Positions 1-5,659 of a stretch of DNA of 7,256 nucleotides are shown here, piece after piece. The translations under genes and the position numbers were made by a program. Numbering within the stretch: the first letter of the stretch is position 1; each line of letters opens with the position of its first letter. The stretch spans positions 1-7,256 of the forward strand of contig JABDJW010000341.1 in NCBI GenBank assembly GCA_013002375.1, read 5' to 3'. The notes below the pieces were generated by a model, which was not told the origin of the DNA, searched no databases, and worked only from the letters and a program-made list of their open reading frames with translations. Source of the DNA: Acidimicrobiales bacterium. GTDB taxonomy: Bacteria; Actinomycetota; Acidimicrobiia; Acidimicrobiales; SHLQ01.

Positions 1-342
1 GCCTTGGCCACCGACACCCACAAGTTCGAGAGCCGCTACCTCGATCTCTTGATCGGACCGTACCCCGACGATCGCGACGTCTATGTCGAGCGGTCACCGA
101 TTCACCACGTCGATCAGCTTTCGGCGCCGATGATCGTGCTCCAGGGCAGCGAGGACGCGATCGTCCCGCCCAACCAGAGCCACATGGTGGTCGAGGCGCT
201 GGAGGCCAAGGGCGTGAAGGTGCGCTATCTCGAATTCGAAGGCGAGCAACACGGCTTCCGCCAGGCCGAGAACATCGTGGCCGCCATCGAAGCCGAACTC
301 ACCTTCTTCGGTGAAGTCCTCGGCTTCACGCCCGTGCTATAG
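1..342 (+). CDS. S9 family peptidase (prolyl oligopeptidase-like), C-terminal part
   Basis: This is the 3' end of a gene whose start lies outside the window; about 113 residues remain, ending in TAG. It reads as the last part of the alpha/beta-hydrolase catalytic domain of an S9 serine peptidase (dipeptidyl aminopeptidase/acylaminoacyl-peptidase type), which cleaves short peptides. Visible family signatures are FESRYLD and the block SPIHHVDQLSAPMIVLQGSED. In the latter the Asp of GSEDAIVPP is the expected catalytic acid, and the His of EGEQHGFR is the expected catalytic His. The Ser nucleophile and the beta-propeller would be upstream. The TTG at base 4 is internal and not a start. The gene converges on the minus-strand gene at 345 with two bases between stops. 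The family call is firm; the substrate is unknown. Confidence 0.88.
   Translation, partial: ALATDTHKFESRYLDLLIGPYPDDRDVYVERSPIHHVDQLSAPMIVLQGSEDAIVPPNQSHMVVEALEAKGVKVRYLEFEGEQHGFRQAENIVAAIEAELTFFGEVLGFTPVL
289..327 (+). repeat. Nested inverted repeat at the 3' end of the S9 peptidase gene
   Basis: GAAGCCGA (289-296) pairs perfectly with TCGGCTTC (320-327). Inside it TCACC (299-303) pairs with GGTGA (310-314) around a 6-base loop. The RNA could form an interrupted hairpin ending 13 bases before the stop codon. There is no T-run after it, and it lies wholly in codons for Glu/Ala/Gly-type residues. It may therefore be a coding coincidence rather than a terminator. Confidence 0.25.
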
Positions 343-344
343 CC

Positions 345-2222
345 CTAATCACCGGCGACCGAATAGGCCCACTCGCCGTCGACGGTGATGCCGAGGCGCA
401 GGCCGATGTAGCCCCCGAACTCCTCGAAGAAGTCGAGATCGTCGTCGGTGTAGCCGATGTCGCGCAGCTGCTGGAGCATCTCGGGTGTGACGTCGGGCCA
501 GGCCACCGTGTGAGCGCCGGGCCACACGTACTCGGCCACCGGGTCGCCGGCCGGTGTAGCGTCGACCGCGAGGTGGCGCACGATCGCGGCCAGGGCGTCC
601 GGGTCGGCGGTGTAGTACTCGCCAAAGATCCAGAACGACTCGGCGTCGCCGCCGCCGAAGCTCACCGTGAACCCCTCGGCGGTGAGGGCGGCCAGTGCCG
701 GTATGTTGCAGGCTCGTGCCGCCGCGATGATCGCGGCGCGCTTCTCCTGCACCGCATCGGGTAGTCCGGCATCCGGGCCAGGGTCGTCCAGATCGGAGGC
801 CGAACACGCGGTGGGCGGCGCCACATCCCCGGAGGTCTCGTAGACCCGCACCTGGGCGAACAGATCCTCGTAGCTGTGGAGGCCATTGAAGAGCGGGTCC
901 TCGTACCGCGTCCAGATCTCGATGGTGCGATCGGCGAGGTCGTACACCCAGATCAGCCGATCTACGCCGTTGCCCTCGTCGATCACGACCTTGCGGACAT
1001 CGGCCTCGGTGCCACTGAGCTCGCCGGTCGGCGTCCACAACGGGACCGGCTCGGAGCGGTCGCTCCGGACCGTCTCGCCGGCGCCGATGCCGGAGAGCGG
1101 ATTGTCGAGATCGCCGTCGAGCGTGGTGTGCTCGTCGTAGCGCGTCGTGATCAGGAAGTCGCCTTCGCCGGCGCCGAACACCGATGCAAACCCGGGTGCC
1201 ACGTCCGAGATCCACCCGCTCGGTTCGATGAAGTCGTACTGCATGACCTCGGCGACCACCCGGCGCCCCTCGATGTCGGCCGGGGTGCTGGCGGCCAGCG
1301 TGACCGTGCCCTCGCTGTTGATGATGACGGTTTCGAGACCATCGGTCAGGCCGGGGACGTCGGCGTCACCAACCATGACCTTGTTGGTCAGGTCCCAGGC
1401 GACATCCCACAGGCTGGAGGGGCGGGGGGTCAGGGTGATCGGGGTGAACGAACGAACCTCGGCGCCGAGCTGAGTGCCGATCCACATGCCCTCGAACGAT
1501 TCTTCGCAGTTGGTGACCACGGTGAGGGCACCCTGGGGGCCCTCGGCCAGGCGGATGCCGCAGGTCGTGATCGGGTAGGTGCGGGTGATCTCGCCGTCGC
1601 GCACGACGCCGAGCTGCACCGAGAGGGTCTCGGTGTTGCCGGGGTCGGTCGGTCGGTCGATGGCCACGTACTGGCCGCCACCATCGATCGTGGCGGCCAA
1701 CACGGTCCAGGTATCGCCCGGCTCGGGCACGGTGGTGCTGGTGCGGATGGTCGTGTCGACGACCGTGGTGGCGGGCACGGTGGCCGGAGCGCTGGTCGAG
1801 GGGAGGGGCGGCGCGGTGGTGGGTGCGTTCGTCGGAGCGGGTGTGCTGGTGTCGGAGGCCAGCTCGGTGTCGGGATCGTCGCCGAGCACGCTGATGCCGA
1901 CGACGAGGCCGATGATCAAAACCGCCGCCGCGGCTAGCACGGCCGCGATGATGCCGGTGCGGCGGGTGGGGGCCTCGGGCGCATGCGGTGGCGCGTACTC
2001 GACCGCCGGTGCGACCTCGTACGGAGCGGCCGGTGCTTGGGCGTCGTCGGTGTCGAACACGCTGGCGCCGGTCGGTTCGGCCCCGAGCTGGTGATCGAGC
2101 TGGGCCCAGAATTCGGGACCGTGTTCGGGGGTCGGCGCATCGCGCAACGCATCGCCGACCGCTTTCTCGGTCTGGGGGTCCGGCCCGTCGCCGGGTGGTG
2201 GGGTGGGGGTCTCGTCGGTCAT
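345..2222 (-). CDS. Sigma-linked single-pass membrane protein, probable anti-sigma/sensor (hypothetical)
   Basis: This 625-residue protein has no close family I can name. Residues 1-88 are a Pro/Ala-rich, acidic, probably cytoplasmic segment with a short helix-like stretch PEFWAQLDHQL (36-46), similar to the start of many sigma-linked anti-sigma proteins. Residues 90-113 form one hydrophobic transmembrane segment flanked by Arg-Arg inside. Residues 121-169 are a Thr/Pro/Ser-rich linker, and 170-625 should be outside the membrane. Within that part, 485-625 looks like a separate small domain ending in GLRLGITVDGEWAYSVAGD. Cysteines occur only outside (221, 239, 473, 505), so there is no cytoplasmic zinc HxxxCxxC anti-sigma motif. 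The ATG at 2222 is chosen because it overlaps the sigma-factor stop (ATGA) and has GGAGA 7 bases upstream; a longer open frame to 2363 runs through the sigma gene and is rejected. Inference: it holds or senses for the upstream sigma factor. Confidence 0.75.
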   Translation of the reverse strand: MTDETPTPPPGDGPDPQTEKAVGDALRDAPTPEHGPEFWAQLDHQLGAEPTGASVFDTDDAQAPAAPYEVAPAVEYAPPHAPEAPTRRTGIIAAVLAAAAVLIIGLVVGISVLGDDPDTELASDTSTPAPTNAPTTAPPLPSTSAPATVPATTVVDTTIRTSTTVPEPGDTWTVLAATIDGGGQYVAIDRPTDPGNTETLSVQLGVVRDGEITRTYPITTCGIRLAEGPQGALTVVTNCEESFEGMWIGTQLGAEVRSFTPITLTPRPSSLWDVAWDLTNKVMVGDADVPGLTDGLETVIINSEGTVTLAASTPADIEGRRVVAEVMQYDFIEPSGWISDVAPGFASVFGAGEGDFLITTRYDEHTTLDGDLDNPLSGIGAGETVRSDRSEPVPLWTPTGELSGTEADVRKVVIDEGNGVDRLIWVYDLADRTIEIWTRYEDPLFNGLHSYEDLFAQVRVYETSGDVAPPTACSASDLDDPGPDAGLPDAVQEKRAAIIAAARACNIPALAALTAEGFTVSFGGGDAESFWIFGEYYTADPDALAAIVRHLAVDATPAGDPVAEYVWPGAHTVAWPDVTPEMLQQLRDIGYTDDDLDFFEEFGGYIGLRLGITVDGEWAYSVAGD

Positions 2223-2809
2223 CGGACGTTCTCCAGTTCGGCCCGGATGGAGGCGCGGGCCCGGCTCAGGCGGCTGGCGATCGTGCCGGCCGTGGTGTCG
2301 AGCAGGTAGGCGGCGTCGTCGTAGCTGTACCCGTCGCCGTCGACCAGCATGACGGCGGCACACTGATCGGGGGGCAGGCGATCGAGCGCGGCGAGAATGA
2401 CTTCGTTCGCAACGACACGCTCATCGAAGGCCGGCCCACCGGCGGCCGTGGCGGTGAGCTCGGCGACGACCGTCTCGATCGGGACCTCGGCCCGGCGACC
2501 GATGCGGCGGTGGTGGTCGATGCAGGTGGTGTAGACGATGCGATACAGCCAGGTGCCAAAGGTCGATTCGGCTCGGAAGTCGCGCAACCCGCGGAAGGCC
2601 TTGAGGTAGGCGTCCTGCAAGGCGTCGTCCATCGCCGCGGCCGATTGCAGCAGCCGGTAGGCGAGGGCCCGCATACGTTGGTCGTGCATGCGGAGCAGCT
2701 GGGCGAACGCGTGCCGGTCGCCGGCCTGGGCTTGCGTGGTCAGCGTGTCTTCGAGGGAGTCAGGCACCCGTCTCGTCCCTTCCGGGGCCTTCGTCAGCGT
2801 TTGCTGCAT
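2219..2809 (-). CDS. ECF-type RNA polymerase sigma factor (sigma-70 family)
   Basis: The product directs RNA polymerase to a small regulon. It has 196 residues from the ATG at 2809, a normal size for a group 4 sigma factor. Sigma region 2 spans about 33-102, with DDALQDAYLKAF (61-72, region 2.2) and TFGTWLYRIVYTTCIDHHRR (83-102, regions 2.3-2.4). Sigma region 4 spans about 136-190, with LDRLPPDQCAAVML and the helix-turn-helix YDDAAYLLDTTAGTIASRLSRAR. Regions 1 and 3 are absent, as expected. The stop overlaps the start of the downstream membrane protein by four bases (ATGA), so the pair is probably translationally coupled. An alternative GTG start at 2767 (Val15) has a good ribosome site, TCCCTTCC on the plus strand, 8 bases away; it would give 182 residues and still leave region 2 whole. 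The ATG has only a weak site. Family certain; start uncertain. Confidence 0.93.
   Translation of the reverse strand: MQQTLTKAPEGTRRVPDSLEDTLTTQAQAGDRHAFAQLLRMHDQRMRALAYRLLQSAAAMDDALQDAYLKAFRGLRDFRAESTFGTWLYRIVYTTCIDHHRRIGRRAEVPIETVVAELTATAAGGPAFDERVVANEVILAALDRLPPDQCAAVMLVDGDGYSYDDAAYLLDTTAGTIASRLSRARASIRAELENVR
2765..2783 (-). promoter_or_regulatory. Ribosome binding site plus alternative GTG start of the sigma factor
   Basis: On the coding strand GGAAGGGA (2783-2776) stands 8 bases before an in-frame GTG (2767-2765). This is a better initiation signal than the one before the ATG at 2809. The shortened protein would begin VPDSLEDTL, close to where many ECF sigma factors begin relative to region 2. 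It is a sequence-based suggestion only. Confidence 0.45.
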
Positions 2810-2818
2810 GACCCGTCT

Positions 2819-2844
2819 GACGTCGGCCGGCGTCCAATCCTTCC
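2819..2844 (-). promoter_or_regulatory. Candidate ECF-type (autoregulatory) promoter of the sigma operon
   Basis: Reading the coding strand, GGAAGG (2844-2839) is followed after 16 bases by CGTC (2822-2819). This fits the usual ECF pattern of a GGAA-type -35 and a CGTC-type -10, and ECF genes often drive themselves. An AT-rich stretch AAATTT lies just upstream (2850-2845). A start site about 7-10 bases after CGTC would fall almost on the ATG at 2809, implying either leaderless translation or use of the GTG at 2767. Confidence 0.32.
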
Positions 2845-2875
2845 AAATTTCCTCGCCGCCCGCGACCCCCGGGGA

Positions 2876-4015
2876 TCAGGAGGCGGGTTTGTTGGGGGCG
2901 GTGTCGATCAGGTGCTTGCCGAAGTCCTCGGTCGAGGACGGCGAGACCACCGCGTGCTGCGAGCCGGCGTGGATGTCGCGGAAGCACTGGTTGAGCACGC
3001 CTTCGCGCAGGCCCATCGTTCCGGCGTGGAGGTATGCCTTGTGCACGATGTCGGCGCCTTCTTGGGTGATGAAGGTGGTGGCCTGGCGGGCTTCGATCAT
3101 GGCCGTGTGATCGAGTTCGCCGGTTTCGTTGAGCGAGGCTTCAGCGCGGCCGTAGGCGTCGCGCACCCAGTACTCGGCCGAACGGAAGCGGGACTCGAGC
3201 ACGCCGAGGTCGTAGACGAACCGTTCGCTGTCGGCCAGCGTCGTGCGGGCGGCCATGCGTTTGTGGGCGCCGGCTGCTTTGTCCCGCAGTTCGTCGAGTG
3301 CTCGCCGGATCACGCCGATGGCGAAGCCGGCGTGGCCGGCCGCGGTGAGCACCAACACGCCGAGGTCGTACACCGGGCCCCCTCGCCGGCGGGGCGCGGT
3401 GAAGAAGTTGAAGGTCGCGCCTTCGGGCACGAAGACATCGTCGATGTGGTAGTCGTAGCTGGCCGTGCGCTCGAGGCCGAGGACATCCCAGTTGCCGGTG
3501 ATGGTGGCGTGGTCCTTGGGGAAAAGGGCCAACAGATAGTCGGGGTTCTGGCCCTCCTCCACTGCGGTGAGCAGACCGGCGCCGACCCATTGGGCGTGGT
3601 TGATGCCGCTGCCGAACTGGTAACGACAGGAGATCTGGTAGCCATCGGCGGCAGGGTTGGCTGCACCCAGCGGCGCGAACTGACCGGCCGCAATCGGCGC
3701 GTGGGGGCCGCTGGTGAGCTCGGCGACGAAGTCGTCGCCGCCGTAGGCGCCGAAGAATCCGGTCGCCGCGCAGCTGGCCATCAGGCACCAGCCGGCCGAG
3801 CCATCGGTGTGGCTCACCTCGGCGAACACGTCGATGCATTCCTCGAGGGGGGCCTCGAGCCCGCCGGCGTCCTTGGGGATCATCAGGTTGAACAGGTCGG
3901 CATCCTGCATGATCTCGACCGCTTCGGCGGGGAGCGGGCCCTCGTCGTGGTCGGCGAGGGCGGCCTCGAGCTGAGGGCGGATGTCGCGGGCGGCGTCGAG
4001 CGTGCTCGTCGTCAT
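2876..4015 (-). CDS. Acyl-CoA dehydrogenase-fold flavoprotein, group D monooxygenase (HsaA/DszC)-like
   Basis: A 379-residue protein with the three-part acyl-CoA dehydrogenase fold: N-terminal helices (about 1-105, with IPKDAGGLEAPLEECIDVFAEV at 46-67), a middle beta domain (about 106-210, with FGSGINHAQWVGAGLL at 134-149), and C-terminal helices (about 220-379, with CFRDIHAGSQH at 344-354). The FxSGxxHxxW motif and the RDIHAxSQH motif are typical of the type-2 C-terminal branch. That branch includes FMN/FAD-dependent hydroxylases such as HsaA of steroid degradation as well as dehydrogenases, so the reaction could be hydroxylation or desaturation of an acyl or aromatic substrate. The ATG at 4015 is chosen because AGGGGAG lies 10 bases upstream and because longer frames run into the divergent gene. 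It is transcribed away from the thiolase-like gene across a 46-bp shared control region. Fold confident; exact activity not. Confidence 0.85.
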   Translation of the reverse strand: MTTSTLDAARDIRPQLEAALADHDEGPLPAEAVEIMQDADLFNLMIPKDAGGLEAPLEECIDVFAEVSHTDGSAGWCLMASCAATGFFGAYGGDDFVAELTSGPHAPIAAGQFAPLGAANPAADGYQISCRYQFGSGINHAQWVGAGLLTAVEEGQNPDYLLALFPKDHATITGNWDVLGLERTASYDYHIDDVFVPEGATFNFFTAPRRRGGPVYDLGVLVLTAAGHAGFAIGVIRRALDELRDKAAGAHKRMAARTTLADSERFVYDLGVLESRFRSAEYWVRDAYGRAEASLNETGELDHTAMIEARQATTFITQEGADIVHKAYLHAGTMGLREGVLNQCFRDIHAGSQHAVVSPSSTEDFGKHLIDTAPNKPAS

Positions 4016-4036
4016 GGATGGAGTTCTCCCCTGTGG

Positions 4037-4050
4037 TGAAACTGGTTCTA
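4037..4050. promoter_or_regulatory. KstR-like operator in the divergent promoter region
   Basis: TGAAACTGGTTCTA fits every fixed position of TNNAACNNGTTNNA, the published core of the binding site of KstR, the TetR-family repressor of the cholesterol/lipid regulon in mycobacteria. The wider stretch AAACTGGTTCTAGTTT (4039-4054) is itself a near palindrome. It lies between two divergent lipid-type enzyme genes and touches both candidate -10 boxes, the right place for a repressor to control both. The binding protein is not identified here. Confidence 0.55.
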
Positions 4051-4061
4051 GTTTACCGGTC
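4049..4061 (+). promoter_or_regulatory. Candidate leaderless promoter (-10 TAGTTT) of the thiolase-like gene
   Basis: TAGTTT (4049-4054) fits the actinobacterial -10 pattern TANNNT and ends 7 bases before the ATG at 4062. The transcript would therefore begin at or next to the start codon. No Shine-Dalgarno sequence is seen upstream of the ATG, which fits leaderless translation. No good -35 is visible. The box overlaps the KstR-like operator. Confidence 0.45.
4050..4055 (-). promoter_or_regulatory. Candidate -10 element of the acyl-CoA dehydrogenase-like gene
   Basis: On the minus strand these bases read TAAACT, matching TANNNT. Transcription would begin near 4043 and leave a leader of about 28 bases containing the AGGGGAG ribosome site (4032-4026). 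It overlaps the + strand -10 and the operator, so one bound repressor could silence both directions. No clear -35 is seen. Confidence 0.35.
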
Positions 4062-5540
4062 ATGGCATTTGACGTTCCTGCTCGAACCCCAGTTCTTGTC
4101 GGCGCCGCCGCGATCGACGACCGGCCGTCAGCTCCGCCTGCGTGGTCCGACATGGCCGAGGTGCCCGAGCTCATGTCCCGCGCCGTTCATGCCGCCGGCG
4201 CCGACAGCGGTCAACCACAACTGCTGGCGGCGGCCGATTGGGTGATCGCCATGCGGGGCATGTGGGGCTACCACAACCCCGCTCGCCAGGTCGCCGATGC
4301 CATCGGGGCCACCGGCGCCCAGTCGGTCATGGCCGACATCGGCATCCTGCAGACCACCCCGTTCGCTCGCGCCGCCGGGGCGATCGCGGCCGGTGCCATC
4401 GACGTCGCGGTCGTGTGCGGCGCCGAGGCCAAGTTCCGTAGCCTGCAGGCCGCGATCGCAGGCGAGGAGGAAACGGTCACCGACCCGACCGCCGAGGTCG
4501 CGCCCGATCAGCACTGGCAGCCCAGCGGTGACATCGTGCATCGTCTCGAAGTCGAGAAGCGTCTGGTCGCTCCGGTGCAGCAGTACGCGATGATCGAGAA
4601 CGCCTTTCGGGCCCGCCACGGGCAGAGCATCGCCGACCATCGGGCCGAGATCGGCGCACTCTGGACCGAGTTCAATCGGGTGGCGCAGTCCAACGAAGCG
4701 GCCTGGTTCGGCGAGCCCCGTTCCGCGGCGTTCCTGACCGATCCGTCACCGGACAACCGCATGCTGGCCTTCCCGTACAACAAGTGGCACACCTCACAAT
4801 GGAACGTGAACCAGGGCGCCGCCTTCGTGCTGTGTTCGGCCGAGGCGGCGCGGGCCCATGGGGTCGCTCCGGATCGGTGGATCTTCCCGTGGTCGGTTGC
4901 CGAATCGAACCACTTGCGGCCGCTCATTCAGCGTCCCGACGTGTGGGCCAGCCCCGGGTTCGAAGCCGCGCTCGACGCCGTCCTCGAACACGCCGGATGC
5001 GAAGCCGACGCACTCGGTCCGCTCGAGCTCTACAGCTGCTTCCCGATCGCGGTGCGGGTGCAGGCCGACCACCTCGGGCTCGGCCCCGATCGGTTGACCT
5101 GCACCGGCGGGATGGCATTCGCGGGCGGCCCACTGAACAACTTCGTGCTCCAGGGTTTGGCCGCGGTCGTGGCGCGGCTGCGGGCGGGGCCCGGTGGCCC
5201 CGGTTTGGTCACTGCGGTGAGCGGCCTGCTGACCAAGCAAGGTGCTGCGGTCTTCTCGGCCGAACCTCCGCCACGTCCGTTCGAGTCGATCGAAGTCGGG
5301 CCGCCGAGCGCGCCGGCGGTTGCGATCGACGCCGACCGCACCGGCCCGGGCCAGGTTGTCAGCTACACCGTGCGCGGCGACCGCGACGGACCGGTCGATG
5401 CCGTCGTGCTGGTGCAGTTCGCCGACGGGGTTCGGACCCTGGCCACCCAGACCCCGCCCGACGTGGCGGCGTGGACCAGCGGCGAGCCGATCGGACGACG
5501 AGTTGAAGTGACTGATGGTGGTGTCATCGCCACGGTGTGA
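4062..5540 (+). CDS. Thiolase-like protein, TLP1 type, with extra C-terminal domain; active-site residues missing
   Basis: A 492-residue protein with a thiolase/SCP-x fold (about 8-400) plus an additional C-terminal domain (about 407-492) of the kind seen in mycobacterial thiolase-like protein type 1. Family marks are DIGILQTTPFARAAGAIAAG (92-111), VCGAEAKF (118-125), YNKWHTSQWNVNQGAA (239-254), LELYSCFP (321-328), and TGGMAFAGGPLNN (348-360). In true thiolases the loop at about 94-98 holds the nucleophilic Cys and the late GHP motif holds a His. Here the loop has no Cys, and the late motif reads GGP. Claisen-type thiolase chemistry is therefore unlikely; binding of CoA esters or a lipid-transfer or scaffold role is possible. 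ATG 4062 is chosen for its -10 box 7 bases upstream; longer frames enter the divergent gene. The TetR gene follows after 119 bases. Often annotated as acetyl-CoA acetyltransferase, which may mislead. Confidence 0.85.
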   Translation: MAFDVPARTPVLVGAAAIDDRPSAPPAWSDMAEVPELMSRAVHAAGADSGQPQLLAAADWVIAMRGMWGYHNPARQVADAIGATGAQSVMADIGILQTTPFARAAGAIAAGAIDVAVVCGAEAKFRSLQAAIAGEEETVTDPTAEVAPDQHWQPSGDIVHRLEVEKRLVAPVQQYAMIENAFRARHGQSIADHRAEIGALWTEFNRVAQSNEAAWFGEPRSAAFLTDPSPDNRMLAFPYNKWHTSQWNVNQGAAFVLCSAEAARAHGVAPDRWIFPWSVAESNHLRPLIQRPDVWASPGFEAALDAVLEHAGCEADALGPLELYSCFPIAVRVQADHLGLGPDRLTCTGGMAFAGGPLNNFVLQGLAAVVARLRAGPGGPGLVTAVSGLLTKQGAAVFSAEPPPRPFESIEVGPPSAPAVAIDADRTGPGQVVSYTVRGDRDGPVDAVVLVQFADGVRTLATQTPPDVAAWTSGEPIGRRVEVTDGGVIATV

Positions 5541-5554
5541 GATGTTTTGCAGAA

Positions 5555-5572
5555 CGGAAAGAATTCTTTCCG
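5555..5572. promoter_or_regulatory. Perfect 18-bp palindrome, likely operator upstream of the TetR gene
   Basis: CGGAAAGAATTCTTTCCG is a perfect 18-bp palindrome lying between the thiolase-like stop (5540) and the TetR start (5660). Its length and symmetry suit a TetR-dimer operator, so self-regulation of the TetR gene is the simplest reading. It could also form a 7-bp hairpin with an AATT loop after the thiolase gene, but no T-run follows, which argues against a terminator. Confidence 0.55.
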
Positions 5573-5595
5573 AGTGAGCGGCCTTGGGGTACGGT
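5567..5595 (+). promoter_or_regulatory. Weak candidate promoter for the TetR gene
   Basis: TTTCCG (5567-5572) and TACGGT (5590-5595) are separated by 17 bases. The second fits the TANNNT -10 pattern; the first is a poor -35 and overlaps the right half of the palindrome. If real, a regulator on the palindrome would block the -35, and the leader would be about 58 bases. Confidence 0.25.
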
Positions 5596-5659
5596 GCCAC
5601 TAGCCCCGGTTTGCCTCGGGCGCAGTGCCGGGCCACGACTTGTCTGCGGGAGGACAACG

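Noticed and set aside
876..1937. A 353-codon open frame on the + strand
   Set aside because: It is antisense to the sigma-linked membrane protein, whose transmembrane segment, linker and coupled start are coherent; the antisense product is low-complexity Gly/Asp/Arg.
2223..2363. Upstream extension of the membrane protein to 672 residues
   Set aside because: The extra 47 residues are Arg-rich and lie fully inside the sigma-factor gene in another frame. The ATG at 2222 with GGAGA and the ATGA overlap is much better.
2864..2877. GACCCCCGGGGATC palindrome at the end of the flavoprotein gene as a terminator
   Set aside because: The C/G block has no room for a loop and no T-run follows. It is likely a chance GC run next to the stop codon.
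1988..4039. A 683-codon open frame on the + strand
   Set aside because: It lies antisense to the sigma, membrane-protein and flavoprotein genes, which have clear family motifs. Its translation is Gly/Arg/Val-rich with no recognisable domain, typical of a high-GC shadow frame.
4016..4174. Upstream extension of the flavoprotein to 432 residues
   Set aside because: It would run through the shared promoter and into the divergent thiolase-like gene. ATG 4015 has an AGGGGAG site.
5555..5572. The 18-bp palindrome as a Rho-independent terminator of the thiolase-like gene
   Set aside because: The 7-bp stem is AT-containing and is followed by AGTGAGCGG with no T-tract; an operator role fits better.
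5537..5659. GTG start at 5537 for the TetR gene (247 residues)
   Set aside because: The extension overlaps the thiolase-like stop, contains the palindrome and promoter-like sequence, and does not look like a TetR N-terminus. GTG 5660 has a strong ribosome site.
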